Shown one piece after another: positions 8,769-17,188 of a stretch of 64,000 nt of DNA. The position numbers and the translations under genes are program-made. The notes under the pieces were generated by a model, which searched no databases, was not told the DNA's origin, and saw nothing but the letters and a program-made list of their open reading frames with translations. Numbering within the stretch: position 1 is the first letter of the stretch; each line of letters begins with the position of its first letter. This DNA comes from an uncultured Stenotrophomonas sp. (GTDB taxonomy: Bacteria; Pseudomonadota; Gammaproteobacteria; Xanthomonadales; Xanthomonadaceae): assembly GCA_913775725.1 (NCBI GenBank), contig CAJYNG010000002.1, forward strand, positions 1-64,000. The letters are read 5' to 3'.

Positions 8769-9386
8769 TCAGTGGGCCGTAGTACGCCGACTGCGCCGGT
8801 ACAGTGCCAGCGCCAGGTACAGCAGCCAGCTCACGATCACCACGATCACGGCCTTCTGGCCCAGCCCGCGCGGCGGACCGGCGCGCCACAGCACATGCAG
8901 CCACAACAGCACGAACGCCAGCCAGGCCCAGCCCCAGAGCAGGCCGGCGGCGGACTGCCAGCCCGGTTCGCGGCGAAGATACCAGGCCTGCAGCAGCATG
9001 CCGACACTGGCGCAGAGGAACGCGGTGTTGGCCGCCAGCCCATGGATGAACGGTGCCAGCAGCGGGGTTGCTTCCGGCAGCCAGCTGTCACCGATGGCGA
9101 CCGTCGCCAGCCCCAGCGCGGAGACGGTGAACAACAGCGGCGCCGCCGCACTGCGCCGCGGACCGATGCTGCCGCGATACAGCGCAACGCCAAGCACCGC
9201 GATGGCCAGCGCCAGCAGGCAGTACGCAGCGCGCAGCGCCAGCCCCCACGGCCCGTGCAGGTAAAGGCTGAGCGTGGCCCGCACCCAGTCCAGATCGGTA
9301 CGTGCGAACTGGGTCCACAGCGCGGTGGCCACGAACAGCAGCAATGCCACCAGCGCCAGCGCTGCCGCCGGGCGCGTGCGGCTCAT
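8769..9386 (-). CDS. DUF998 family integral membrane protein
   Basis: This 205-residue protein has about six hydrophobic segments, for example LALVALLLFVATALW near the N-terminus and AVIVVIVSWLLYLALALY near the C-terminus, and ends in a basic tail RRSRRTTAH. This fits the DUF998 membrane family, which has no established function. Its start overlaps the stop of the upstream oxidoreductase-like gene by four bases (ATGA), so the two are translationally coupled. Confidence 0.8.
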   Translation of the reverse strand: MSRTRPAAALALVALLLFVATALWTQFARTDLDWVRATLSLYLHGPWGLALRAAYCLLALAIAVLGVALYRGSIGPRRSAAAPLLFTVSALGLATVAIGDSWLPEATPLLAPFIHGLAANTAFLCASVGMLLQAWYLRREPGWQSAAGLLWGWAWLAFVLLWLHVLWRAGPPRGLGQKAVIVVIVSWLLYLALALYRRSRRTTAH

Positions 9387-9589
9387 GGTGCGGCCTCAGG
9401 ATGCCGCGCCTTCCACTCGGCCAGCGCCTTGCGATAGCGCTGCAGCTCGTCGGCATACAGATCAAGCACGCACAAGGGGCAGCCACTGCCGCAGCATTCG
9501 TTGGGACCGGGCTCTTCCGGCGGCAGCGGACGGGGATCGGGATCAGGGACGGACACGGTTGGAGGCGACAGCCGGTGGAAACAGGCCAC
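9383..9589 (-). CDS. Small oxidoreductase-like domain protein
   Basis: This 68-residue protein has the short oxidoreductase-like motif PNECCGSGCPLCVLDLYADE (a cluster of four Cys) followed by a helix RYRKALAEWKARHP. The domain occurs alone in many proteobacteria and fused in mitochondrial proteins. The Cys cluster may bind metal, but no reaction is known. It overlaps the DUF998 gene by four bases and lies 17 bases after the HD-domain gene, so all three probably form one transcript. Confidence 0.8.
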   Translation of the reverse strand: MACFHRLSPPTVSVPDPDPRPLPPEEPGPNECCGSGCPLCVLDLYADELQRYRKALAEWKARHPEAAP

Positions 9590-9606
9590 CAGTGTACCGG
9601 GCTGGC

Positions 9607-10209
9607 TCAGCGGCCCAGCTGGCGGCGCAGGTTGTCGCGCGCGGCGGCGTCCAGGCGCTGATGGAAGAACTCGCTGAGAAAGATGCGTGGCACGCGCAGC
9701 AGGCCCTGCAGGAATCGACGCCGGCCGGCACGGTACAGGAAGCCCGGCACCACGCCCTTGTACTCCTCGGCCACGCCGCGGTCATAGGCGGCGAACACCG
9801 GTTCCGGCGCGGCCAGGATCGCCATGTCGCAGTCCAGGAACAGCGCCGCCTCGGCATCCACATCGTCCGGGCCGAGCTCGCCATGGCGGGCGGTCAGCAG
9901 GATCAACTGCTCCACGCGGGCGGCGTCGACACCGGCAAGCTCCGGCGCCTGTGCAATCGCCTGCAGGGCGAGCGCTGCCGAGCGTGCCTCGTTGTCCTTG
10001 CGGCCGGCCTCGTAGATCGCGTCGTGGTAGAGCACGGCCAGGTAGACCTCGGCCGGCTGCTGCCAACCCGGGCCGTCGGCCACTTCCTGGCAGTGCTGCA
10101 GCACCGCGCGCACATGGCCGAAGTGGTGGTAGGCGCGTGGCGGTGTGGCATAGGCATCGTGCAGCGTCTGCCATTGCGCCGGTGCAAGCGGGATCGGGGC
10201 GAAGTCCAT
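9607..10209 (-). CDS. HD-domain metal-dependent phosphohydrolase-like protein
   Basis: This 200-residue protein belongs to the predicted HD-superfamily phosphohydrolase group. It has an N-terminal His in YHHFGHV, the HD pair in VLYHDAIYE, a later His in TARHGE and an Asp in FLDCDMAIL, enough for a metal centre. The substrate is unknown. It is the first gene of the leftward run with the oxidoreductase-like and DUF998 genes and is divergent from the TPR protein. Confidence 0.85.
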   Translation of the reverse strand: MDFAPIPLAPAQWQTLHDAYATPPRAYHHFGHVRAVLQHCQEVADGPGWQQPAEVYLAVLYHDAIYEAGRKDNEARSAALALQAIAQAPELAGVDAARVEQLILLTARHGELGPDDVDAEAALFLDCDMAILAAPEPVFAAYDRGVAEEYKGVVPGFLYRAGRRRFLQGLLRVPRIFLSEFFHQRLDAAARDNLRRQLGR

Positions 10210-10301
10210 GCTGAGATCATCCTGCCAGCGACCGCGCCGGGCAAGCTGGACAATTTTTCACCAGCCACTCACATCGCTTGCGGGGCAACGCTGCGGTGCG
10301 G

Positions 10302-10347
10302 TTGTCCACAGCTTTGTCGAGCGCTGGTCCACACCGCGTGTGGATGA
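10302..10347. promoter_or_regulatory. DnaA-box-like cluster
   Basis: TTGTCCACA (10302-10310) and, on the other strand, TCATCCACA (10339-10347) each differ by one base from the standard DnaA box TTATCCACA. TGGTCCACA (10325-10333) differs by two. They lie in the 228-base gap between the divergent HD-domain and TPR genes. No dnaA, dnaN or AT-rich unwinding region is nearby, so this is not an origin. If real it could be a DnaA-responsive promoter or a titration site. Confidence 0.3.
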
Positions 10348-10437
10348 ACCAGCACCCGACCGGCGGTAGATGCGGGGCTCCTGGAGCGGGTCTACACTGC
10401 CGTCAGGCGGGAGCACCCGCCGTCGCCGGGAACCGCC

Positions 10438-11592
10438 ATGCGCCGTCTTGCCGCTTGCTTCCTTGCCCCGTTGCTGGCGGTCGCCGGCACGCCCATCACC
10501 CAGGCCCAGGAGCCACCACCACCGGCCGCCTACGTGGCGCCCACCACGCCGCCCAGCGTGGCCAACGTTCCAACACCGGAACAGGTACTGGCCATTCCGC
10601 CGCAACTGCGGGAGATGCTGCAGAAGCAGGTGATCGCCCGCCACAACGCGCGCGAACAGCGTCTGCAGGCCTTGGTCGAAATGATCTTCGGTGCGCAGGC
10701 GCTGGACCTGCAGTACGACCCCAATGCGACCTACACCGTGTCGGAGATCTGGCAGAACCGGCGCGCCAACTGCCTGGCCTTCACCCTGCTGTTCGTGACC
10801 CTGGCACGCGAGGCACGCATCCAGGCGCGCGTGCAGGAAGTGGACCGGGTGGTGTCCTGGTACCAGGACCAGAACCAGGGCGTGGTCTACAGCGTGGGAC
10901 ACGTCAATGTGGGCGTGCTGGTGGAGGGGCGCAACGGCACCGTCGATCTTGACCGCAACATCCTGTACGACCGCCGTGGGCCGCACCCGATCAGCAGTGA
11001 GCGGGCGCTTGCGCACTTCTACAACAACCGCGGTGCCGAACGCATGGCCGTGGGCGACCTGGTGGGCGCGCGTGCGTTCTTCGATGCAGCACTGGCCCAG
11101 GATGCGGATTTTGCGGCAACGTGGAACAACCTGGGCGTGCTCGACAGTCGCCAGGGCGACCTGGCCGGCGCACGTGCATCGCTGGAAAAGGCGCTGCGCG
11201 CGGACGACCGCCAGGACGCGGCGCTGACCAATGCCAGCGTGCTGTACCGCCGGATGGGCCTGACCGCCCAGGCACTGGTACTGGAACGGCGCCTGGCGTC
11301 GGTGCAGCGGGAAGATCCCTTCGTGCAGTACATGCAGGGCGCGGCGGCCGAGCGTCGTGGCGATCTGGCCACGGCCATCCGCTACTACCGGCGCGCGGTG
11401 CAGCTGTATGACAACGCGCACCAGTTCCATTTCGGGCTGGCGCGTGCGTATTTCCTCAGTGGCCAGGTAGCCCGTGCCGACCGCGAACTGCTGCGCGCAC
11501 GGTCGCTGGGCGGAACCACAGAACAGGCGCGTTACCAGGCCAAGCTGGACAGCCTGGCGCGCCTGCGCAGCCAGCAGCAGGCGCGTCGGTGA
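10438..11592 (+). CDS. Exported protein with transglutaminase-like and TPR domains
   Basis: This 384-residue protein has a signal peptide (about 1-23) and a Pro-rich stretch (PPPPAAYVAPTTPP). A transglutaminase-like domain follows (Cys in RRANCLAFTLLF, His in SVGHVNVGV, Asp in TVDLDRN). TPR repeats fill about 190-370 (AFFDAALAQDADFAATWNNL, the DLAGARASLEKAL stretch, RRGDLATAIRYYRRAVQLYD). The Cys-His-Asp order suggests a peptidase or transferase fold. Its substrate is unknown, and the TPRs suggest protein binding in the periplasm. It is a single gene, convergent with yjdM. Confidence 0.82.
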   Translation: MRRLAACFLAPLLAVAGTPITQAQEPPPPAAYVAPTTPPSVANVPTPEQVLAIPPQLREMLQKQVIARHNAREQRLQALVEMIFGAQALDLQYDPNATYTVSEIWQNRRANCLAFTLLFVTLAREARIQARVQEVDRVVSWYQDQNQGVVYSVGHVNVGVLVEGRNGTVDLDRNILYDRRGPHPISSERALAHFYNNRGAERMAVGDLVGARAFFDAALAQDADFAATWNNLGVLDSRQGDLAGARASLEKALRADDRQDAALTNASVLYRRMGLTAQALVLERRLASVQREDPFVQYMQGAAAERRGDLATAIRYYRRAVQLYDNAHQFHFGLARAYFLSGQVARADRELLRARSLGGTTEQARYQAKLDSLARLRSQQQARR

Positions 11593-11598
11593 AAGCGA

Positions 11599-11934
11599 TC
11601 AGGCCTTCTTGAGGAAGCAGGTCTTCAGCACCAGGCCCTTGATCTTGTCCGAGTTGCCTTCGATGTGCTCGGCATCGTCCTCGACCAGGCGGATGTTGCG
11701 GATCACGGTGCCCTGCTTGAGCGGGATCGAGGAACCCTTCACCTTCAGATCCTTGATCACGGTGACGGTGTCGCCGGCCTGCAGGGTATTGCCGTTGCTG
11801 TCACGCACGACCAGGGTCGAACCGGCGCTTTCCTCGGCGGTCCATTCGAAGCCGCAGTCGGCGCAGATCCACAGCGCGCCATCGGCATAGGTGTTTTCCA
11901 GGGTGCACTGCGGGCAGGCGGGAACAGAAGACAT
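11599..11934 (-). CDS. yjdM: Zinc-ribbon protein YjdM (PhnA family)
   Basis: This 111-residue protein has an N-terminal zinc ribbon (CPQC and CADC) followed by the conserved PhnA C-terminal domain (VRDSNGNTLQAGDTVTVIKD, GSSIPLKQGTVI, then IEGNSDKIKGLVLKTCFLKK). Despite the old phnA name the family is not a phosphonoacetate hydrolase and its role is unclear. The start at 11934 is favoured because GAGG lies nine bases upstream; a longer frame adds only five residues. Confidence 0.92.
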   Translation of the reverse strand: MSSVPACPQCTLENTYADGALWICADCGFEWTAEESAGSTLVVRDSNGNTLQAGDTVTVIKDLKVKGSSIPLKQGTVIRNIRLVEDDAEHIEGNSDKIKGLVLKTCFLKKA

Positions 11935-12115
11935 CGGCAAGTACCTCAAAATGAATCAACAGCGGCCATTGTAACCGCCCGGCCCTTTTCCCCTTTTTCC
12001 GGGCGGGTGCCCGGCCACCTCCTCGTCTCGTTCCACACCGGCAAGCGGCGGGAACTTGCAGTCAGCGGCGAACTGCAGCAGAGTGCGCGGCCCCTGATCG
12101 CCCCCGGAACTCCCC

Positions 12116-13477
12116 ATGCGCCTCGGCATCGACTTCGGTACCAGCAACTCCGCCGCCGCCATCGTGCATGAGGGGAAACTGCTGCCGATCCGCTTCGGCG
12201 ACGCCGAGCAGTTCCGCACCAGCGTGTATTTCCCCGGCGTGGTGCCCGATCCGGACGACTTCCAGCTCGATGACGGCCAGGAACACCAGCTGCAGCAGAT
12301 GATCGACAGCGCTGCGCGCGCGGCCCGTGCCGCCGGCCAGGAACGCACGCCACAGGCGCTGCGCCGCGAGGCCCTGCGCGCGCTGCGCCGGGAATGGATG
12401 GAAGCCCGCGCCGGCAAGGAACGCAGCGCCAGCGACCTGCTGCAGAACGCAGTCTACGGCGACGATGCATTGGAAGCCTATTTCGAGGAACACGAAGGCA
12501 ACCTGGTGCAGAGCCCGAAGTCGATGCTGGGCTACAACCTGCACCCGCGCGCGAAGCAGACCATCACCGGCATTGCCGCGCACATCCTCGAGCACATCCG
12601 CCTGACCGCCAGCGCCCAGCTCGGCCAGCCGCTGCGCGCCGCCCTGCTCGGCCGCCCGGTGCAGTTCCGCAGCTCGATCGGTGCGGCCGGCAACGACCAG
12701 GCGCTGGACATCCTGCGCGAAGCGGCCACCCAGGCCGGCTTCGACCAGATCGATTTCCTCGAGGAACCGGCCGCGGCGGCCATGCATTACCACGCCGAAA
12801 GCCGCGAACGTCACCAGGCGGTGATCGTCGATATCGGCGGCGGTACCACCGACATCGCCCACGCCGAGGTCGGAGGCGATGCTGCGCCACGCATCCACCG
12901 TGCGTGGGGTATCGCCCGCGGCGGCACCGATATCGACCTGGCACTGAGCCTGTCCAGCTACATGCCGCTGTTCGGCCGCGGCATCACCCGCGTGCCCGCC
13001 CACCACTATGTGGAAGCGGCCACCGTGCAGGACACAACCCGCCAGCGCGACTTCCGCCAGCACAAATACGACCATGTCGACGAACCGTGGGGCGCGCGCC
13101 TGCAGGCCCTGCAGGACACCGGCAACACCGCCCGCCTGTACCGCGATGTCGAGCGCGCCAAGATCGCCCTCAGCGCCGCCAGCGAGCATCGCAGCACGCT
13201 GGACTACATCGCCCGCGACCTGCATGCCGACAGCAGCGCCGACGGCCTGGCCGCCGCCGCCCACGGCTACCTGGAGCAGATCCGTGAACTGCTGGCGCAG
13301 GTCCGCAGTGACATCGGCGGCGACCCGGACGCGGTGTTCCTGACCGGCGGCATGTCCCGCGCCGGTTACCTGCGCCAGGCCGTGACGGAGGCCTTCCCAG
13401 GGGCCCGCATGGTCCACGGCGAGCCCTCGCTGGGCGTGGTCCAGGGCCTGGCATTGGCGGCAGCCAGCCAGGATTAA
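12116..13477 (+). CDS. Hsp70-family protein (YegD-like)
   Basis: This 453-residue protein has the actin/Hsp70 ATPase motifs: phosphate-1 GIDFGTSNSAA at the start, phosphate-2 VDIGGGTTDIAHAE (about 240) and the adenosine motif FLTGGMSRAGYL near the end. It lacks the substrate-binding beta domain and lid of DnaK, as in YegD-type proteins. The function of this group is not known; a nucleotide-dependent chaperone or switch is possible. It is a single gene with a gap of 136 bases to the next. Confidence 0.9.
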   Translation: MRLGIDFGTSNSAAAIVHEGKLLPIRFGDAEQFRTSVYFPGVVPDPDDFQLDDGQEHQLQQMIDSAARAARAAGQERTPQALRREALRALRREWMEARAGKERSASDLLQNAVYGDDALEAYFEEHEGNLVQSPKSMLGYNLHPRAKQTITGIAAHILEHIRLTASAQLGQPLRAALLGRPVQFRSSIGAAGNDQALDILREAATQAGFDQIDFLEEPAAAAMHYHAESRERHQAVIVDIGGGTTDIAHAEVGGDAAPRIHRAWGIARGGTDIDLALSLSSYMPLFGRGITRVPAHHYVEAATVQDTTRQRDFRQHKYDHVDEPWGARLQALQDTGNTARLYRDVERAKIALSAASEHRSTLDYIARDLHADSSADGLAAAAHGYLEQIRELLAQVRSDIGGDPDAVFLTGGMSRAGYLRQAVTEAFPGARMVHGEPSLGVVQGLALAAASQD

Positions 13478-13613
13478 CAAAACGTTACGCGGTCTAAGTT
13501 ACTCTTGGTCGGCTAGAACTCCGCTGCACCTTCCACCGGCCACGCCGGTGTGTGTCCACGGTGCAGCCTGGCCCGCCCTGCGGGCCTAGCGGCCATGCCT
13601 TCCTGGCTCGTTC

Positions 13614-14000
13614 ATGGTCCGCGCAGCACCTGAGCCGCCATCGAGACCCGCTTTGGGCACCCGCCAGGCCCCTGTGGCCTTACAACCTGACGCAGCACCT
13701 GCACCCATCGACTGCCGCCGTTGTGACGCGGTCTGTTGCCGGTTGCCCGTGCTGCTGCAGCCCGGCGACCACGTGCCTGGCCAGTTCCTGTCACGCGACA
13801 CCCACGGTCGTGCCGTGATGGCGCGCAACGAGGAAGGCTGGTGCGCGGCGATCGATCCCTATCACCTGCGCTGCACGATCTATTCGCAGCGCCCGGCGAT
13901 CTGCCGCCAGTTTTCGATGGGCGGCGATGACTGCCGCCGCGAGCGGCAGGACTACCTGCGCCAGGCCGATGCCTGGGCGCTTTCCTCCCCTTCCACCTGA
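13614..14000 (+). CDS. YkgJ family cysteine-cluster protein
   Basis: This protein of up to 128 residues has a Cys pattern typical of the YkgJ/UPF0153 family: CRRCDAVCC, then CTIYSQRPAICRQF, then GGDDC. The family probably binds zinc or an iron-sulfur cluster, and no reaction is assigned. The N-terminal 30 residues (MVRAAPEPPSRPALGTRQAP) are low-complexity, so the true start may be further in. It is followed 11 bases later by a small basic protein gene. Confidence 0.8.
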   Translation: MVRAAPEPPSRPALGTRQAPVALQPDAAPAPIDCRRCDAVCCRLPVLLQPGDHVPGQFLSRDTHGRAVMARNEEGWCAAIDPYHLRCTIYSQRPAICRQFSMGGDDCRRERQDYLRQADAWALSSPST

Positions 14001-14011
14001 CAGGAGCAACC

Positions 14012-14194
14012 ATGCCCCGCAAGGCAAAGACCCCCGCGAAGGCCAGCAACAGCATCCGCAGCGAACGCAAGGGCGCGGCCGCCAGCACCGTGGTCAGCAG
14101 CGATTCGATCGCTTCGGACCTGGCAGCGTTCCGCAAGGCCGGTGGCAAGATCGAAGTCCTCGGCACCACCTGGGCGCTGAAGAAAGCCAGCTGA
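14012..14194 (+). CDS. Small conserved-looking basic protein
   Basis: This 60-residue protein has a Lys/Arg/Ser-rich first half (MPRKAKTPAKASNSIRSERK) and a more ordered second half (SDLAAFRKAGGKIEVLGTTW). It has a good ribosome site (AGGAGC four bases before ATG). I do not recognise a named family. The basic tail could bind nucleic acid. It is probably cotranscribed with the YkgJ-type gene. Confidence 0.65.
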   Translation: MPRKAKTPAKASNSIRSERKGAAASTVVSSDSIASDLAAFRKAGGKIEVLGTTWALKKAS

Positions 14195-14243
14195 CCCAGC
14201 ACTGACCGCGGCGGCGCTGCCGCCGCGGCCTGCCGGACCGTGC

Positions 14244-15125
14244 TCAGCGGTCCAGGCGTACCCGCACGCTGCCCGAGTGCGACTGGATGCGGATGTCACC
14301 ATCACCGCCTCCCAGACGCGTGTCGAGATGGCTGCCTGGCCCGTAACGCGGCCGCTCCACCTGCCCGGCATCGCTGTTGATCGAGCCGCTGAAGCTGTTC
14401 ACCGACAGCTGCGCCGACACCGCGCGCGGCAGGCTCAGCGTGACCGAGGCACTGACCGATTCGACGTTGATACGGCCACCGGGTGCCAATCCGGCTGCAG
14501 CCAGGTCGATGCTGCCCGAGACGGTCTCCACTGCCAGCCGCTGCACGCGGCCAGCGTCGACCTCGACCCGGCCCGACACCGTCTGCGCACCGATATCACC
14601 GGACACGCCGCCGCCGGCCTCAATCCGGCCACTGACCGTGTTCACGTCCAGCTTGGGCGTCTGCAGACGTGCACTGACGCTGCCACTGACCGTGTTGAGC
14701 TTGCTGTCGCCACTGCGGCCAGCTGCGCTCAGGCTGCCGCTGACCGTGTCGGCCTGCAGCCGTCGCACATCGATGCCACTGATGTCCTGGCTGGCACTGA
14801 CCGTGCTCAGCAGCAGCTCTACCGAGCGCGGCACGTTCAGCACCAGCGTCGCGCCACCGTTGTTGTTGCGGCGCGGGTATTCGATCTCCCAGCGCACACG
14901 GTTGGCGCTCTTCTCCTGGCGCAGCTGCAGGCCGTCGCTGAGCGTGCCGGTGAGCTGCACGTCATTGCGGTCCCAGCCACGCACGGTCACCTTGCCAGCG
15001 ACGTTGCTCAGCTCGATGCGACCACCCGCGGCCAGGGTGTGGCGCTCGTCGATGCGGGTGTCCGCCAGCGCCACGGCAGGGGCCAGCAACAGCGCGACAC
15101 AGCAGGAAATCAGGGTTCGGGTCAT
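14244..15125 (-). CDS. DUF4097 family exported beta-helix protein
   Basis: This 293-residue protein has a signal peptide (residues 1-21, LISCCVALLLAPAVALA). A repeating beta-strand domain of the DUF4097 type follows, with recurrent units TVSGSLSAAGRSGDSKLNTV, then VNTVSGRIEAGGGVSGDIGA, then VETVSGSIDLAAAG. Each unit is about 20 residues with a VSG turn. It lies 10 bases after the anti-sigma gene and is the last gene of the sigma/anti-sigma operon. It is probably a surface or periplasmic output or sensor of that system, but its function is unknown. Confidence 0.88.
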   Translation of the reverse strand: MTRTLISCCVALLLAPAVALADTRIDERHTLAAGGRIELSNVAGKVTVRGWDRNDVQLTGTLSDGLQLRQEKSANRVRWEIEYPRRNNNGGATLVLNVPRSVELLLSTVSASQDISGIDVRRLQADTVSGSLSAAGRSGDSKLNTVSGSVSARLQTPKLDVNTVSGRIEAGGGVSGDIGAQTVSGRVEVDAGRVQRLAVETVSGSIDLAAAGLAPGGRINVESVSASVTLSLPRAVSAQLSVNSFSGSINSDAGQVERPRYGPGSHLDTRLGGGDGDIRIQSHSGSVRVRLDR

Positions 15126-15135
15126 GGGGGTCTCC

Positions 15136-15669
15136 TCAGGTCGTCAAGCCGGACTCGGCGGCATAGGCCGCCTGCCGGGTCAGTTCCAGCCGCAGCGCGT
15201 AGGTGCGCTTGAGCTGGCCAAGCAGGTGCGGCGCACGCGGATCCTGCGCTAAGGCGGCACGGATCTGCGCCGCGCTTTCATCCAGTTCATGCAGGGCCGG
15301 CTGCCATTCCGGCGCCCGGCCATCGGGCAGCGCGGCCACGGCCTGCTGGTACTGCTCGGTCATCGCCGCCGCCTGCAGCTGCAGCGGGGATGGTACCGGC
15401 GCACTGAGCTGCGAATGGCGCCAGGGCGCCACCGCGTATACAGCCAGGCTGGCGGCCAACGCGGCTCCCACCGGCAGCCACCAGCGGCGACGCGGGCGCG
15501 GCGGCAGGGCCACCACGTTGTCGGTTGCCGCAGGTGCCGCTTGCGGTTCACGCGGCGGCAGCTGGGCCGACAGGCGTGCCCAGCCATCGGTGGGCAGGCT
15601 GCGTTCGGGTGGCAGTGCGCGCAGTCGGGCTGCCAGATCGTGGTCGGAATCGTGGTCGTGTGTACTCAT
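15136..15669 (-). CDS. Putative anti-sigma factor, single-pass membrane protein
   Basis: This 177-residue protein has a cytoplasmic N-terminus (MSTHDHDSDHDLAARLRALP), one membrane helix (WWLPVGAALAASLAVYAVAP, about 64-83) and an Ala/Gln-rich periplasmic tail. Its ATG overlaps the sigma-factor stop (ATGA), the usual arrangement for a sigma/anti-sigma pair. It has no HxxxCxxC zinc motif, although the N-terminus is His/Asp-rich. The anti-sigma role is inferred from position and topology. Confidence 0.75.
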   Translation of the reverse strand: MSTHDHDSDHDLAARLRALPPERSLPTDGWARLSAQLPPREPQAAPAATDNVVALPPRPRRRWWLPVGAALAASLAVYAVAPWRHSQLSAPVPSPLQLQAAAMTEQYQQAVAALPDGRAPEWQPALHELDESAAQIRAALAQDPRAPHLLGQLKRTYALRLELTRQAAYAAESGLTT

Positions 15670-16244
15670 GTCATGTCTCCCAGCCGTGCGCGCAACAGGC
15701 CGCGCGCACGATGCAACTGTGCCTTGGAACTGCCGACAGCCATCTGCAGTTGTTCGGCGATTTCCTGGTGTTTCCAGCCTTCGATGTCGTGCAGCACCAG
15801 TACCGCACGCGCCCGTGGTGGCAGTGTCGACAGCGCGCGTTCGAGGTCGCGTTCGGTGCCAGCACAGCGGTCGTGTACCGCCAGTTCCTGCAGGCCGCCG
15901 TCCACTTCGTCGAGGCTGTCGTGATCCTGCCCGCCGGCACGCCCGCGCAGTTCCATCAGCGCGGCGTTGACGCCCAGCCGGTGCAGCCAGGTCGACAGGC
16001 TGCTCTCGAAACGGAAGCCCGGCAGCGCCTTCCATGCCTGCAGGAACGCTTCCTGCAGCGCGTCCTCGGCGCGTGCCTGCTGGCCGCCACACAGCCGCCA
16101 CAGCACAGCGAATACCCGGGGCGCGTGACGCCGGTAGAGCAGTTCATAGGCAGCGGTATCGCCGGCGGCGGCGGCCCGCACCAGGGCGGGTTCGTCGACG
16201 GCGTCGTTGGCGGCAGGCAGCGCGGGCATGGTGGTGTCGAGCAT
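15666..16244 (-). CDS. ECF-type RNA polymerase sigma factor
   Basis: This 192-residue sigma-70-family factor has region 2 (LVRAAAAGDTAAYELLYRRH, then AEDALQEAFLQAWKALPGF) and region 4 (LSTLPPRARAVLVLHDIEGW, then HQEIAEQLQMAVGSSKAQLH). It lacks regions 1 and 3, as ECF factors do. It is cotranscribed with a membrane anti-sigma protein and a DUF4097 protein. The start is uncertain: 16244 (MLDTTMPAL) has no strong ribosome site, and an ATG at 16286 would add 14 residues. The regulon cannot be read from this window. Confidence 0.88.
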   Translation of the reverse strand: MLDTTMPALPAANDAVDEPALVRAAAAGDTAAYELLYRRHAPRVFAVLWRLCGGQQARAEDALQEAFLQAWKALPGFRFESSLSTWLHRLGVNAALMELRGRAGGQDHDSLDEVDGGLQELAVHDRCAGTERDLERALSTLPPRARAVLVLHDIEGWKHQEIAEQLQMAVGSSKAQLHRARGLLRARLGDMT

Positions 16245-16370
16245 ATCGCTTGGATGCGGCAATCCGGGAAAAGGTTTAGAGCCCATCCACGATCGATGCC
16301 ATGCAACCTTTTTGATGGCTCCTGCATCCATGGATAGTCCTTCGAGAAAATGCCGTCCGGGAGTTCTGCC

Positions 16371-16550
16371 ATGTCCAGTCCAACCTGTGCCGCCCTGCTG
16401 GTGATCGCCGCCTGCGTCGTGCTGCAGACCCTGGGCCTGTCGCTGCAGCTGCGTCCCGAAAACGGACGCGCCTGCCTGCAGCAGCATCACCAGGAGCTGG
16501 TGTGCCTGGCCTGGGCTCCGGCGGTCGAATCCACGGCAAGCGCCGGGTAA
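16371..16550 (+). CDS. Small hydrophobic hypothetical protein
   Basis: This 59-residue reading frame begins MSSPTCAALLVIAACVVLQT, a single hydrophobic segment that could be a signal or anchor. A short tail with two Cys (GRACLQQHH, ELVCLAW) follows. GGGAG lies seven bases upstream. It is divergent from the sigma factor and precedes the MscS gene by 36 bases. I recognise no family, and it could be a non-coding open frame in GC-rich DNA. Confidence 0.4.
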   Translation: MSSPTCAALLVIAACVVLQTLGLSLQLRPENGRACLQQHHQELVCLAWAPAVESTASAG

Positions 16551-16586
16551 CATCGAAGGTCGTTATTGCCACCTGTTGTCGCCCCC

Positions 16587-17180
16587 ATGATGTTGTCGCT
16601 GAAGGATCACCTGCCCGCCTGGAGCCACCCGTGGCTGAACTACGCAGGCGTTGCCCTGCAGATCGTGCTGGTGCTGCTGGTTGCCTGGCTGCTGCGGGTG
16701 CTCGCCCGTCGCCTGATCCGGCGCTTCGCCGAGCACTACACGCTGCCACCTGAAATGGTGATGGGCGCGCGCCGGATCACCAGTTTCGTGGTCTATTTCA
16801 GCGCCCTGCTGTACATCCTCAGCCTGCTCGGCGCGAAGCCTTCGGTGCTGTGGACCGCCTTCACCGGCTTCGCGGCCGTGGGTGCGGTGGCCTTCTTCGC
16901 GGCGTGGAGCGTGCTGTCCAACATCTTCTGCACGCTGCTGATCTTCACCACCCGCCCGTTCCGCCTGCATGACTACATCGAAGTGCTGGAGAACGGCGAG
17001 AAGCCGGGCCTGAAGGGCCGGGTGATCGACGTGAACCTGATCTACACCACGCTGCAGGAGACCGGCGACGGCCACGAGGGCACGGTGCTGCAGCTGCCGA
17101 ACAACCTGTTTTTCCAGCGCACGGTGCGCCGCTGGCGCGACCCGGCACAGGCCCCCGGTGGCATCCAGGGCGACGGCTGA
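16587..17180 (+). CDS. Small MscS-family mechanosensitive channel
   Basis: This protein of about 197 residues has two or three membrane helices (LQIVLVLLVAWLLRVLARRL, then SFVVYFSALLYILSLLG, then a pore-lining helix GAVAFFAAWSVLSNIFCTLL). A short beta domain follows (FRLHDYIEVLENGEKPGLKG). The C-terminal alpha/beta cage of full-length MscS (286 residues in E. coli) is missing, so this is a minimal channel. ATG codons at 16587 and 16590 are both possible starts. The gene is followed at once by composite repeats. Confidence 0.85.
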   Translation: MMLSLKDHLPAWSHPWLNYAGVALQIVLVLLVAWLLRVLARRLIRRFAEHYTLPPEMVMGARRITSFVVYFSALLYILSLLGAKPSVLWTAFTGFAAVGAVAFFAAWSVLSNIFCTLLIFTTRPFRLHDYIEVLENGEKPGLKGRVIDVNLIYTTLQETGDGHEGTVLQLPNNLFFQRTVRRWRDPAQAPGGIQGDG

Positions 17181-17188
17181 GGCGCGGT

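Noticed and set aside
10302-10347. Chromosome replication origin
   Set aside because: DnaA-like boxes are few, there is no AT-rich unwinding region and no dnaA, dnaN, gidA or rpmH nearby.
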